From Megaustenia siamemsis (lineage: Eukaryota; Mollusca; Gastropoda; Stylommatophora; Ariophantidae): 64,000 nt of DNA. A program made the position numbers and the translations under genes. The stretch spans positions 96,167,702 through 96,231,701 of the forward strand of contig JAVIAB010000124.1 in assembly GCA_032433765.1 (NCBI GenBank), in the 5' to 3' direction. Below the pieces are notes generated by a model. It saw nothing but the letters and a program-made list of their open reading frames with translations. It had not been told where the DNA came from and ran no database searches. Positions 34,266 to 42,990 of the stretch are shown here, piece after piece; position 1 is the first letter of the stretch; the number at the start of each line of letters is the position of its first letter.

Positions 34266-34343
34266 CTCTGCCTAAATTTATATATAGCTATATATATAGC
34301 TGTCCTCCGGACGGGTAAAAGCCTCGCGCAGCGAAGGAGTATT
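34266..34343. promoter_or_regulatory. divergent promoter region, PLA2 / ATPase
   Basis: Seventy-eight bases between two divergent start codons. Contains the AT palindrome TATATAGCTATATATATAGC (34,280-34,299), a plausible TATA-like bidirectional element, and one full double-hairpin repeat (34,303-34,338) ending six bases before the ATPase ATG. Promoter activity is inferred from position. Confidence 0.4.
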
Positions 34344-35029
34344 ATGGAAATCTTAAATTTAGATTGCGATGAAAATCGACACGAGCCACAACATCATTGG
34401 CTGCTTCCTAGTAGCATCCGTTGTGTAATCTGCGGCCCCTCCGGGTGTGGGAAGACTAACCTAATGCTTAATCTCCTCCTAAGAAAGGGTTTCCTTAAAT
34501 ACAATAGACTGCATATATACTCAAAATCCCTTAGACAAGAGAAATACCAGTGGCTGCAGGACTGGGCGGATGCCATTAAAGCAGTCACTGGGAAAGAGGT
34601 AGCCTCGTTTCACAGCATATCAGATGATATCATCCCAGTAGAGAGTCTGAACAAAAACGAACGTAGCATTATGGTATTTGATGACGTTATGTTGGAAAAA
34701 CAAACCCCATCGAGAAATACTTCAGCCAAGGCCGTCACGGTGGTGCGGACTCATTCTATCTAACGCAGAATTATTTCAGGATTCCCAAACAAACGATTCG
34801 AGATAATTGTAACATGCTTATCATATTTAATCAAGACACGAAAAACTTGCGCGCCATACATGACACCTATGTGTGTGGTGACATGCCTTTCGAAGAATTT
34901 CGAAACTTCTTTAGTGCGTGCACGCGCGAGCCGTACGGGTTCTGTTGTATCGATCTGACCAGCCGGGCCTATGATGGTCGGTATCGATGTGGATTTGATC
35001 GATTCTACATACCGAAGTCATCTATTTAA
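34344..35029 (+). CDS. FtsK/HerA (A32-like) packaging ATPase, one frameshift
   Basis: Motor that would pump the genome into capsids. The start ATG at 34,344 lies just after the hairpin repeat. Walker A is ICGPSGCGKTNL (residues 29-40), Walker B SIMVFDDVML (108-117), and downstream, in another frame from about 34,710, come the conserved LTQNYF-type sensor region, CNMLIIFNQD and YGFCCIDLT. Total about 228 codons, the usual size for the Polinton and adintovirus enzyme. A single frameshift near 34,705-34,720 splits it. No other stops are present. Followed by a 22-bp repeat and the next + strand gene. Confidence 0.88.
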
Positions 35030-35080
35030 AGTAGGGATGAAATCTATTTGAAGTAGGGATGAAATCTATTTGAAGTAAGG
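35025..35080 (+). repeat. 22-bp tandem repeat before the structural cluster
   Basis: GAAATCTATTTGAAGTAGGG is repeated about 2.5 times between the ATPase stop and the next ATG. It contains TTTGAAGTA at 35,047 and 35,069, a phrase also found before two capsid-cluster genes, so it may hold a late-promoter element. Confidence 0.55.
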
Positions 35081-36228
35081 ATGTGGCGCGACATGCGCGA
35101 ACGTACAGCCCTCGTCCGGAACTACCTAGCGCTCAGAGACCAGGAGCGGCAACGCCTTCAAACAGAATCACTAGGGGAGTCGTCTCTGAAGGAAGAGGCA
35201 GCCAAACTTTTCAAACCAATCACCTCACACCAAGCAGCGGAGATAGGAAAAGTCACAGCCGCAATAGAGCGCTTGCCAGCACCTTCGCTGCGCGAGGCTT
35301 TTACCCGTCCGGAGGACACCGACGGCACGTCAAGACAAGCCTACGCACTCCACGGAGCGGCACCGACGGCACGTCAAGACATGCCTCTGCCGGTAGAAGA
35401 TGCCCCCACGATATATATTAGTCCCGACCAAGGGTTGGATATTGAAGTGATAAGGCGCCACGGATTTAAGCCCCCCAGCGAACTCGACCTCAGCGACACA
35501 CAAGAAATCGCCAACACCATCAATAGAGTCACTCACACTAACCGATATGTACTGGGAGCGGAAAAAAAGCGTAAAGCCACCACAGAAGAAAGAAAGCAGC
35601 AATTAACGATGGAAAAGGACGCTCTAAAACAATATAGTGAACGTCTTCGCCTACTAACACAGGGTTACAGGCTCGTCCGATCTAGTGGGACTACTTCGCT
35701 GCGCGAGGCTTTTACCCGTCCGGAGGACGCTACAGCTACCGCTACAGCTACCGCTACAGGTAGTGGGTTGAAACTAAAGGGAAACCGGTTTGGATCCCTC
35801 ACAATCGACCCGCAAGCTTTGCAGGCGGGGAAACTGCGGGCGTTCGACAATGGAGACAATCTAGTGCTCGAAGCTCCGGCAGATGATTCGCTTTACACTC
35901 TCCTCACAAAACGCTTTTTAAAAACGATGCAATATACCCCCGAGGCTGTCAAAACTTTCCAGCGGCTGGCTGAACTTGCGGGCTTGCCTCTCCATGGGCG
36001 AAAGAGCAAAAACACCGGCTGATAAGGTCCTCGCGCAGCGAAGGTGGGGCTTTACAATATTATAAGGACCCAGAGGCGCTCGTTGAAAGGCTACAGCTAT
36101 TAGCTGCCTCGAAGCGTGCAGGTAATACGGGCCTTGATAATGAAATTTCGGCTATTTTAGACGAGCTCCTTCGCAGTGGCGCGGTTCCTAAGGATTTGAT
36201 TCTCGAATTGAACAGAAGCCTCCTATAA
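35081..36228 (+). CDS. structural-cluster protein of unknown function, hairpin repeats in frame
   Basis: About 380 codons, read 35081-36022 and then, after a short hairpin-repeat remnant at 36,026-36,044 that breaks the frame, to a TAA at 36,226-36,228. The tail peptide includes YYKDPEALVERLQLLAASKR and GLDNEISAILDELLRSGAV. The N-terminal half is charged and probably helical (ALRDQERQRLQTESLGESSL). Two full hairpin repeats are translated in frame as PSLREAFTRPEDT (35,283-35,318) and SLREAFTRPEDA (35,690-35,728), the second followed by (AT)n residues from a GCTACA microsatellite. Position between ATPase and penton matches conserved but uncharacterised proteins of adintoviruses. I do not recognise a domain. 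Confidence 0.7.
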
Positions 36229-36241
36229 CTGCATACCCCAA

Positions 36242-37017
36242 ATGGAGTTTCAGCTAAAGGGAATTAAAAAGCTTCTTCGCTCTAAAGAGGGTAACTCTTT
36301 CGTATTTTCGTCAAACAGCACCGACTGGACAACCACACTTTCTCCGCCCCTCTACCTCGACCCTGACAATAAGTACGAATTATCCTTAGTAAACCTGGAG
36401 ACATATAACGCTGTCCCCAACATTACAGAAAGTAATAATACTTTCGTCTACAGCCCAGACGCAGGGGTTACCTGGAAGACAATTTCATTACCAGAAGGAA
36501 GCTACGAACTCGCTCAAATCAACGATGAGATTCAATGCCAGCTGAAGGGCAGCGGTGATTGGAATTCTGAGACGCAGGCACATTACATAGTTGTAGGAGC
36601 AAACAGGGCGACATTACGTGCCACATCGAGATTACGAACCCTAGCTACAGAGTTGACATGAGCAAATCTACCATTGCGTCGACTCTCGGATTCGAGCCGA
36701 GGGTGCTATCCACTACTGGATTCCACACAGGAGACAAACCAGTAGACATTTCAACACTTAGTAGCATACTTGTAAACTGCGATCTAGTCAGTGGTTCCTA
36801 CCTAAATGGCACCAACCACCCCGTTCTGTACAGCTTCTACCCAGGCGTACAACCTGGATTTAAGATCATTGAGACTCCACACAATTTGGTTTATTTGCCG
36901 GTAAGCCAGCGTGGCAGTATTCAAAGAATACGCTTGTGGCTAACGGATCAGAATGGCTCTCAATTGAATCTCCGAGGGGAACGAATTACAGCTAGATTAC
37001 ATCTTCGGCAGATTTGA
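36242..37017 (+). CDS. mCP: penton-like minor capsid protein, one frameshift
   Basis: About 258 codons, 36242-36661 plus 36658-37017, with a one-base-type shift near 36,620. The first part has KYELSLVNLETYNAVPNI, NNTFVYSPDAGVTWKTISLP and GSYELAQINDEI. The second part has NSILVNCDLVSGSYLNG-type sequence (here SSILVNCDLVSGSYLNGTNH), YSFYPGVQPGFKIIETP, LVYLPVS and RIRLWLTDQNGSQLNLRGE. This is the single jelly-roll vertex protein of Polintons and adintoviruses, partner of the major capsid protein. It starts 13 bases after the preceding stop, as in a tightly packed late-gene block. Confidence 0.88.
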
Positions 37018-37075
37018 AGTAAAATTCTTACATTAAACATTTTGACTGACATTATAGAAAATCTTCTAAGCTACC

Positions 37076-37480
37076 ATGTTGATAATTTCGCGGAACGTGG
37101 CAGAGGGAAACCGGCGGATGAAAAGACAGCGCTATGTAATCGGAAAAGGCCTGTCGGACTGGATACAACCCGTGGTGCGGGCCATTGGGGGTGTCGGTAA
37201 ATTCGTTGTGGCAAACAAAGGCGCTATAGCAAATGTAGCGGACGTGGCCGGTAAAGTTGCTAAGGCCGGCGCTACAACCGCAGCCTCAATTAAGCAAATC
37301 GCTGACATAGTCCGCAGCAAAGCACGCTCGTCCACGCGAGCCGCTACAGGGCCGGAGAGAGTTATCACTGAAAAAACCTTAGAGATTCTGCATGGGCTTG
37401 CGGCCCCCACGACTGAAGCGGCACGTCAAAATATCAACAGTCGGATAGCAGGCTCGGGTTTTAGGAAAATTCTTTATTAG
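37076..37480 (+). CDS. small basic/amphipathic virion-type protein
   Basis: 134 codons from the first ATG; a second start at 37,118 (MKRQRYVIGKGLSDW) may be the real one. It is rich in Ala, Gly and Lys with an amphipathic central segment (VRAIGGVGKFVVANKGAIAN, VAGKVAKAGATTAASIKQIA) and ends GSGFRKILY. Size, composition and place between penton and major capsid resemble the adenovirus pVI-like or core proteins predicted in adintoviruses, which act in membrane lysis or core organisation. The assignment is inferred from context and composition. TTTGAAGT precedes the gene at 37,013. Confidence 0.65.
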   Translation: MLIISRNVAEGNRRMKRQRYVIGKGLSDWIQPVVRAIGGVGKFVVANKGAIANVADVAGKVAKAGATTAASIKQIADIVRSKARSSTRAATGPERVITEKTLEILHGLAAPTTEAARQNINSRIAGSGFRKILY

Positions 37481-37517
37481 AAAATAGAATTGTTTCTATA
37501 TCTGAAGTAAATTTTCT

Positions 37518-38816
37518 ATGGCGGATACACAAGAAATTACCGATGAAATGTTGACTCTTGTAGAGCAGACGCTTGTTGACGAGAGCATCGAGTCGTACGT
37601 CTACAAGGAGTATCACCCACAAAACCCCGCCACAATAAACAACAATCAGGATATAGCAATCGAAGTAAACTTCCAAGACGTTTACACACACCCGTCTAAA
37701 AGTTTTCTCAATGTTGAAGGGAGGCTAGCATCCGGCACAGAAGTCGACTACACACCTACAACGCTTGTGTCACTCGTGAATAACGCCGTTATGTACATGT
37801 TCTCGCGGCTAAGGTACCGGCTCAATGATCAAGATATTGAGAATGTTCTCAACCCTGGCCAAGCCACAACAATTAAGGGCCTGTTGACATATGGAGATGA
37901 TTTTTCAAAGGCCGAGGGTCTTAACATGTGCTGGCAAAAAGATACCTCAGCGGCGGCTGAATCAGCTAATACTGGGTGGGAGGCCCGACGGCAGCTAGTA
38001 GTGGTCAAGCCGAATCCAAGCGGGACGTTTTCGTTCTGCGTCCCGTTAAGCCACCTGTTCGGTTTTTGCGAGGACTACCGCAAGGTGGTTTATGGTTGTA
38101 AACATTCGTTGATATTATCTCGTGAATCAGATACCAAAAGTATATTTCGCGATGCTGCGGCGCCTAGAGGGAAAGTCACGCTAACTAAGCTTGCCTGGGT
38201 AATACCGCACGTCATGCCTTCTTTGGAGGCTAAGACCAAACTAGTAGAGCAGATAGGCGCTAAAATAAAGGTGCCGATATCTTTTCGAGCTCTTCAATGC
38301 GAAAGCTTTGCCGTGCCGGAAGCCAGTTCGTTTACCTGGACTCTCTCCATTACGTCGGGCACTGAAAAACCACGATGGCTTTTGGTGGCTTTCCAAACCA
38401 ATCGCGATAGCCAGACCAGCAATCCGGCTTGCTTTGACCATGTAAATTTAACTGACATTCATGTGAGGTTAAATACCGATCAGTATCCTGACTCCGAGGA
38501 AAAAATGGACTTTGTACAGCGAAAGATTTCCAGGGCTTACAAGAGGTTATGTGACTTTAAGGCAGAATACTATGGTATTGAGGGAAGCGTGTCCTCAAAC
38601 CAGGTGACTCCGCTCGAATTTGTAGAATTATACCCAATCCACGTCATCGATGTCCGCAGACAGTCGGAGCGGTTGAAAACGGCCGTCCAAACCGTACAGG
38701 TCAGGGCGACTTTTGGAAACAACGTGCCAGCAGGAACCATGGCCTACGCAGTGCTCATTAGCGACCGGCTGCTGACGCTAGAGTCTGACGGCACGAAATT
38801 TAGCAAATTGTATTAA
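37518..38816 (+). CDS. MCP: double jelly-roll major capsid protein (hexon-like)
   Basis: 432 residues, intact, of the usual Polinton/adintovirus size. Conserved landmarks: YGCKHSLILSRESD (192-205), GKVTLTKLAWVIPHV (218-232), PISFRALQCESFAVPE (253-268), SFTWTLSITSGTEKPRWLLV (271-290) and VIDVRRQSERLKT near 376-388, then AYAVLISDRLLTLESDGTK at the end. It would assemble as trimers into the icosahedral shell. The start ATG at 37,518 follows TCTGAAGTAAATTTTCT, a phrase related to the one before the preceding gene. This is the best preserved gene of the element and the strongest evidence that the family forms, or recently formed, virions. Confidence 0.95.
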   Translation: MADTQEITDEMLTLVEQTLVDESIESYVYKEYHPQNPATINNNQDIAIEVNFQDVYTHPSKSFLNVEGRLASGTEVDYTPTTLVSLVNNAVMYMFSRLRYRLNDQDIENVLNPGQATTIKGLLTYGDDFSKAEGLNMCWQKDTSAAAESANTGWEARRQLVVVKPNPSGTFSFCVPLSHLFGFCEDYRKVVYGCKHSLILSRESDTKSIFRDAAAPRGKVTLTKLAWVIPHVMPSLEAKTKLVEQIGAKIKVPISFRALQCESFAVPEASSFTWTLSITSGTEKPRWLLVAFQTNRDSQTSNPACFDHVNLTDIHVRLNTDQYPDSEEKMDFVQRKISRAYKRLCDFKAEYYGIEGSVSSNQVTPLEFVELYPIHVIDVRRQSERLKTAVQTVQVRATFGNNVPAGTMAYAVLISDRLLTLESDGTKFSKLY

Positions 38817-38849
38817 ACAAAAATCTCCATCAATATACAGTATAGGAAA

Positions 38850-39346
38850 ATGAAGTATACTCCTTTTGGGTTAACACTTACGCAGGGGCAGAAAGAATCA
38901 TTGGCAAAAGCCGCCCATGATGGGGTAGGCGTTACTATTCGGCTGACGGTTGAGCAGCTTCATGGCGACGATACCCTGGGGCTCACTAAGCGCCAAATAG
39001 CTCACCTTGAGAAGAAACGCGCCGCCAGTGCTGGGGCCGAGCTCGTTATTTCCAAACACAGCTAGCGGCTCAAAAAACGGGTGGGTTTCTCCCGTTTTTG
39101 CCCTTAATATTAGGCGGGCTCGCTGCAGCGGGGTCGCTAGCAGGAGGTAGTGCGGCTATCGCGAAAGCAGTCGACGATAAAAAAGCGAGTGCTCGAGCCC
39201 AGGCTGAGGCCGAACGCCACAATCGTGAGGTTGAGAAACAGCTTGCTGGTGCGGGGTTGTTTCTGGCCCCATCGGCGAGCACGGGGCGCGGCATGTGCCC
39301 CAAATGTAAGGGGTCAGGGCTCTACTTGGCGCCCCAAAAAAAGTAG
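38850..39346 (+). CDS. pX-like small virion protein, one frameshift
   Basis: Read 38850-39065 then about 39098-39346 in another frame, break near 39,055. The N-terminal half starts MKYTPFGLTLTQGQKESLAK and has VGVTIRLTVEQLHGDDTLG then LTKRQIAHLEKKR, a family I have seen next to hexon genes in fish and invertebrate adintoviruses. The C-terminal half has a hydrophobic segment (PLILGGLAAAGSLAGGSAAI), a charged helix and CPKCKGSGLYLAP. This resembles adenovirus pX/mu-like core or membrane-active proteins by size and position. Bases 38,962-39,023 are duplicated in both TIRs. Confidence 0.7.
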
Positions 39347-39566
39347 AACCCCTGAGCAATTTTGATATTGAAAAGGCCGGCCGTACCATCCCCCACTTTC
39401 GTGGCGTGTTTTCGCGAAACACCCTGCCTAACAAGATTTCTCAGAAAGAATGCGGCATAGTTAATCTCGACTCCAGCAGTGGTGGGGGCACCCACTGGGT
39501 GGCGTATTACAAAGATGGCCGTACGATTTGTTATTTCGATAGTTTTGGGTTGGATCCCCCAAGGAA
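39346..39566 (+). pseudogene. PRO: adenain-type cysteine protease, truncated
   Basis: The N-terminal half of the adenovirus/Polinton maturation protease: EPLSNFDIEKAG, IPHFRGVFSRNTLPNKI, ECGIVNLDSSSGGGTHWVAY with the catalytic His, and CYFDSFGLDPP with the downstream acidic residue. No ATG is visible in frame; the first codons abut the preceding stop. At about 39,566 the reading is cut by TIR sequence, beginning with the captured 62-bp pX fragment, so the segment with the catalytic Cys is missing. The native gene should run about 130 residues longer. Without it, precursor cleavage would fail, so this copy cannot make mature virions alone. Confidence 0.85.
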
Positions 39567-39568
39567 AT

Positions 39569-40370
39569 CATGGCGACGATACCCTGGGGCTCACTAAGCG
39601 CCAAATAGCTCACCTTGAGAAGAAACGCGCCGGCCCGTGGGCCAGTCAGCCGCGTGCGTTGGACCTCCCAGAGGCAACAGCTCGCTGCGCGAGGCTTTAC
39701 CCGTCCGGAGGACAGCGGGTACCTCTGGGGGGGGGGGCTATTAGGCCCGGGGCGTGCGAAAAAGATACGCGCCCGTGGGCCAGTCAGCCGCGTGCGTTGG
39801 ACCTCCCAGAGGCAACAGCAGACGCGCCCGTGGGCCAGTCAGCCGCGTGCGTTGGACCTCCCAGAGGCAACAGCAGCGGGTACCTCTGGGGGGGGGGGGG
39901 GCTATTCGGCCGGGGGCGTGCGAAAAAGATACCCACCCACAGTCCAGTCGCGTCCTCTGCTGGACCTCCCAGAGGCAACAGCAGCGGGTACCTCTGGTGG
40001 GGCTTATTCGGGCGGGCGTGCGAAAAAAGATACGCCCCGTGGGGCAGTCAGCCGCGTGCGTTGGACCTCCCAGAGGCAACAGCAGCGGGTACCTCTGGGG
40101 GGGCTTATTCGGGCGGGCGGTACGAAAAAGATACGCCCCGTGGGGCAGTCAGCCGCGTGCGTTGGACCTCCCAGAGGCAACAGCAGCGGGTACCTCTGGG
40201 GGTGGCTTATTCGGCCGGGCGGTACGAAAAAGATACGCCCCGTGGGGCAGTCAGCCGCGTGCGTTGGACCTCCCAGAGGCAACAGCAGCGGGTACCTCTA
40301 AGGGTGGCTTATTCGGCCGGGCGGTACGAAAAAGATACCCCCCCAGAGCCCAGCCCGTCCCATTGCTGCT
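39569..40370. repeat. right terminal inverted repeat, modular
   Basis: Starts with the captured pX fragment (39,569-39,631) and continues with the modules of the left TIR in reverse orientation. Includes one double-hairpin repeat (39,680-39,714) and about three copies of a ~101-bp unit (40,030-40,330; GGGGCAGTCAGCCGCGTGCG at 40,042, 40,142 and 40,243). Ends CCCATTGCTGCT at 40,370. G runs of 7-12 bases recur. Unit order differs from the left TIR. Confidence 0.85.
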
Positions 40371-41837
40371 TATCTTTCTAATTTGAATATTTCAGATACA
40401 TATATACTATATTACTTACTTGTATTATCAATATGGAATCAACACAGTTCTACTTCATAACTGCATTCAACATCTCGTTTTTTACTGTTTACTTAAACTC
40501 ACAACCTTTGCTCAAGCATGTGACATCTCTATGGAATATGTTTTAAAATTAACTTGCAACATTAATTTAGCATATATCTAATAAAAAAAACATAGTAAAT
40601 AGAAATTAACGATAACGATCATATAGATAAAGTATTATGTCTATGTATACAAATATCTGCAACTCCAAAGACCACAATTTCTTTTTTTTTTAAATCACGA
40701 TTTTAATTATACTTTACACATAATTACTCCAAAGGGTAATTTTGAAAAGATTAGGCGATTTTCCGGCAATCTTGTTTGATGAACTTATCCGAATGATCAC
40801 TTTTGCTGTACCAAGAGTGGGCAAGTAATAATTGCCATTGATATACGTCAAGACAACTAACTGCAGATGTACACAATGTCTAAAGCTTTATCTTATATCT
40901 CATGCAGTTGGTAAATCAATACCGTGCATGTCACACAACGATCTCATCGAGACAACACGGTCCTGATTCCTTAACATCTCTTCCTGTTCCGGTATCGATA
41001 TGGCCCTTTGGCGCTTTACCACACCACTGATACTTGCAGCATTTTTTTAGTCATAATTGTGGATAAATGTAAGCAACGAAGGCTACATGTTTCATATAAG
41101 TTACTCTAGCTACAGCAGCCACCATTGTATAGATGTTCAGCGCAGAGTAACGTTACACGTCGTGGCAGGTTCCTACAGCGATACAACATCAATTGATGAC
41201 TGATATGATCGGCGTCAAGGGAAAGTCTTACACCAACAACTAAATATTGTTTCATTAACTGAGTGCCGTCTCCACATCGAATTGGCTCCATTTGAGCGCC
41301 AATTTACTCTTTATCTTCTTTAGACGATTTGCGTTATAATAGGTTCACCTGTCCATGTTATACGTCCACTTTAATCTTGGGCCGCCTCTGCCTCGTCTAC
41401 CTTCTAACGTCCCTTGCACGATAATTGCAGTGGGCTATTGTGTATCTTCATACGTCTCAAAAATAATTAGTAAATTAGTTATTTTACTTGAATTAACATT
41501 TCCCAAACTATATGTTTGCCGTCAAATCGATGGACATATGTACACGCTTGAAGTGATTGTTGCAAAGAACGGCGGAGCAGATGTCGGAACGCCCTGATTA
41601 CAGTGATGCCAATACCTGACAGCAACAAAGAGAAAATAATTCGATTAGAATTCACATTATCAAGCTTTTGTTTAAACAGATCATGTTTTGGTATTGTTGG
41701 TAATAGTAAGGGGAAGTAACTGTAAAAATACACATTTTAGTATTGGAAGATCAGACTTTTCACAGTTACTTTACAACCGTTACACACAGATATAACAATC
41801 TATAAATAGTGGCTATTGATGAATAATAAAATTCATC
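40371..41837. other. right flank of the element, no gene seen
   Basis: A single 37-bp unit (40,381-40,415) matches the array on the left side. The remainder is AT-rich. About 41,345-41,430 is similar to 7,060-7,160, the upstream region of GPCR copy 1, including GCCTCTGCCTC-TCTACCTTCT, so it is part of the duplicated promoter flank. Confidence 0.6.
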
Positions 41838-42066
41838 ATGTCGCTGATAGAACTCAACTCATCAAGTGAAGGAATAGAGGACAACAAAGTGACAGGAAGT
41901 GTAACTCAAGAGAAGGTGATTCAACTTGTAGCGTTGATTGTGGGGTGGATGTGCTACACATTTGTGGGTGAAGCCATGAATTTGTTTGGCATCTTCACAA
42001 ACATCATCAACATCATTATCTTCACAAAACAGGGCTTCAATGATACAGTCAACATCAGCCTTTTAG
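41838..42066 (+). pseudogene. class A GPCR copy 2, exon 1
   Basis: Paralogue of the gene at 7832, with exon 1 of the same length (229 nt) and phase. Encodes SLIELNSSSEGIEDNK, then TM1 ending NLFGIFTNIINIIIFTKQGF and NDTVNISLLG, and donor GGTAAAT. This exon is intact. Exons 2 and 3 are at 47398-47612 and 51159-51739. Exon 3 has a frameshift and an in-frame stop, so the gene as assembled is a pseudogene. Sequence similarity to copy 1 extends into intron 1 (AAACAGTCACTTTC at about 8,338 and 42,349) and past the 3' end, indicating a whole-gene tandem duplication. Confidence 0.78.
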
Positions 42067-42733
42067 GTAAATAAATGAGTTCATTATGTTTGATGTGTAT
42101 GCCGATGTTACTCACAACCAGGATATCTTTTAGATTAGTCTCATTAACATTTGCATCACGCTTACATAGTCGTTACTTGAGCGACAAGCACCCAAGAATT
42201 ACAGAAACATATTCCTGGTTCATGTTTTGCAAAAGAAGAAAACAGAAATTGAGCTTCGCAACTTTGAAGTTGATAATTTGAACATTTCTAACGATATATT
42301 TTGATTAAGTTGTAAATCTTATTTCGCTATCCATGAACTTTCGTGTACAAACAGTCACTTTCATGAATTACCTCGGTTTTGGCCTTCGAAATGTGTCTTA
42401 ATCTTCACGAAGGACATTCTATGTAGTCAGTGATTTCCAAAGTATGCACGCCATCTCCCAGTGGAGCCCTCATACTTTGGCAAGAGTGCCGCGCCATGAA
42501 CGTTGTGAAGTGCCTACTCAGCGGTTACAAATAATACAATGATAACATTCAAATACAGTTAAAATGTTCACATAAAATAGTTAATAAGAGAGTGATATTA
42601 CTCTCGTCATTTACCATCTAATAAAATCCTATCAAGAAGCCCAGTAAATTAATATTAATGAATACGAAGATAATTCACGTGCAAGCTTTTCAAAACTATT
42701 GGTTTGGTATATTAACGCAACTTTATATATTTA
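42067..42733 (+). other. GPCR copy 2 intron 1, first part
   Basis: Intron sequence with patches of similarity to intron 1 of copy 1. No gene seen. Confidence 0.5.
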
Positions 42734-42990
42734 GGGAGCCATGATAGCTCACAGGTTTGTGAACTGGACTACAAAGGACAAGAGGTAGGGTTCGATCCCA
42801 ACCGACGGTTTCCGGGTTCATCCAGCCTTAAACGGATACCAAATTTTTTTTCTGAGAAAAGTAAAACGGCACTGGCGTAATATCAACCACATTACCCCAA
42901 AAATCAATTGCTGAAATGTCTGTAAAATGTATGGTCACTGACACCATATCCCCTATACGCCACTTCGCGTGACGGGGGCTCTTTACTTTT
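42734..42990 (+). mobile_element. tRNA-derived SINE, family 1
   Basis: Head GGAGCCATGATAGCTCACAG, B box GGTTCGATCCCAAC, body ending GTGACGGGGGCTCTTTAC. In intron 1 of GPCR copy 2. Confidence 0.85.

Larger units (their letters stand above)
27175..40370. mobile_element. Polinton/Maverick (adintovirus-like) element, 13.2 kb
   Basis: Both ends carry the same inverted terminus: AGCAGCAATGGGACCGGCTG at left and the complementary series ending CCCATTGCTGCT at right. In between lie a family B polymerase/helicase, retroviral-type integrase, packaging ATPase, double jelly-roll major capsid, penton-like capsid, PLA2 and adenain-type protease, which is the Polinton/adintovirus gene set. Base composition is markedly GC- and CpG-richer than the AT-rich host flanks. 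No perfect 6-bp target duplication is visible; the closest is TACCT against TATCT. Broken frames and a truncated protease suggest a non-autonomous copy or assembly indels. Confidence 0.92.

Noticed and set aside
27175..40370. Bacterial or free-virus contamination joined by misassembly
   Set aside because: Matching inverted ends and the same 37-bp host repeat on both sides argue for real integration, although only reads can prove it.
39597..40386. Long open frames in the right TIR (up to about 260 codons beyond the protease)
   Set aside because: Same repeat artefact; the protease reading ends at 39,566.
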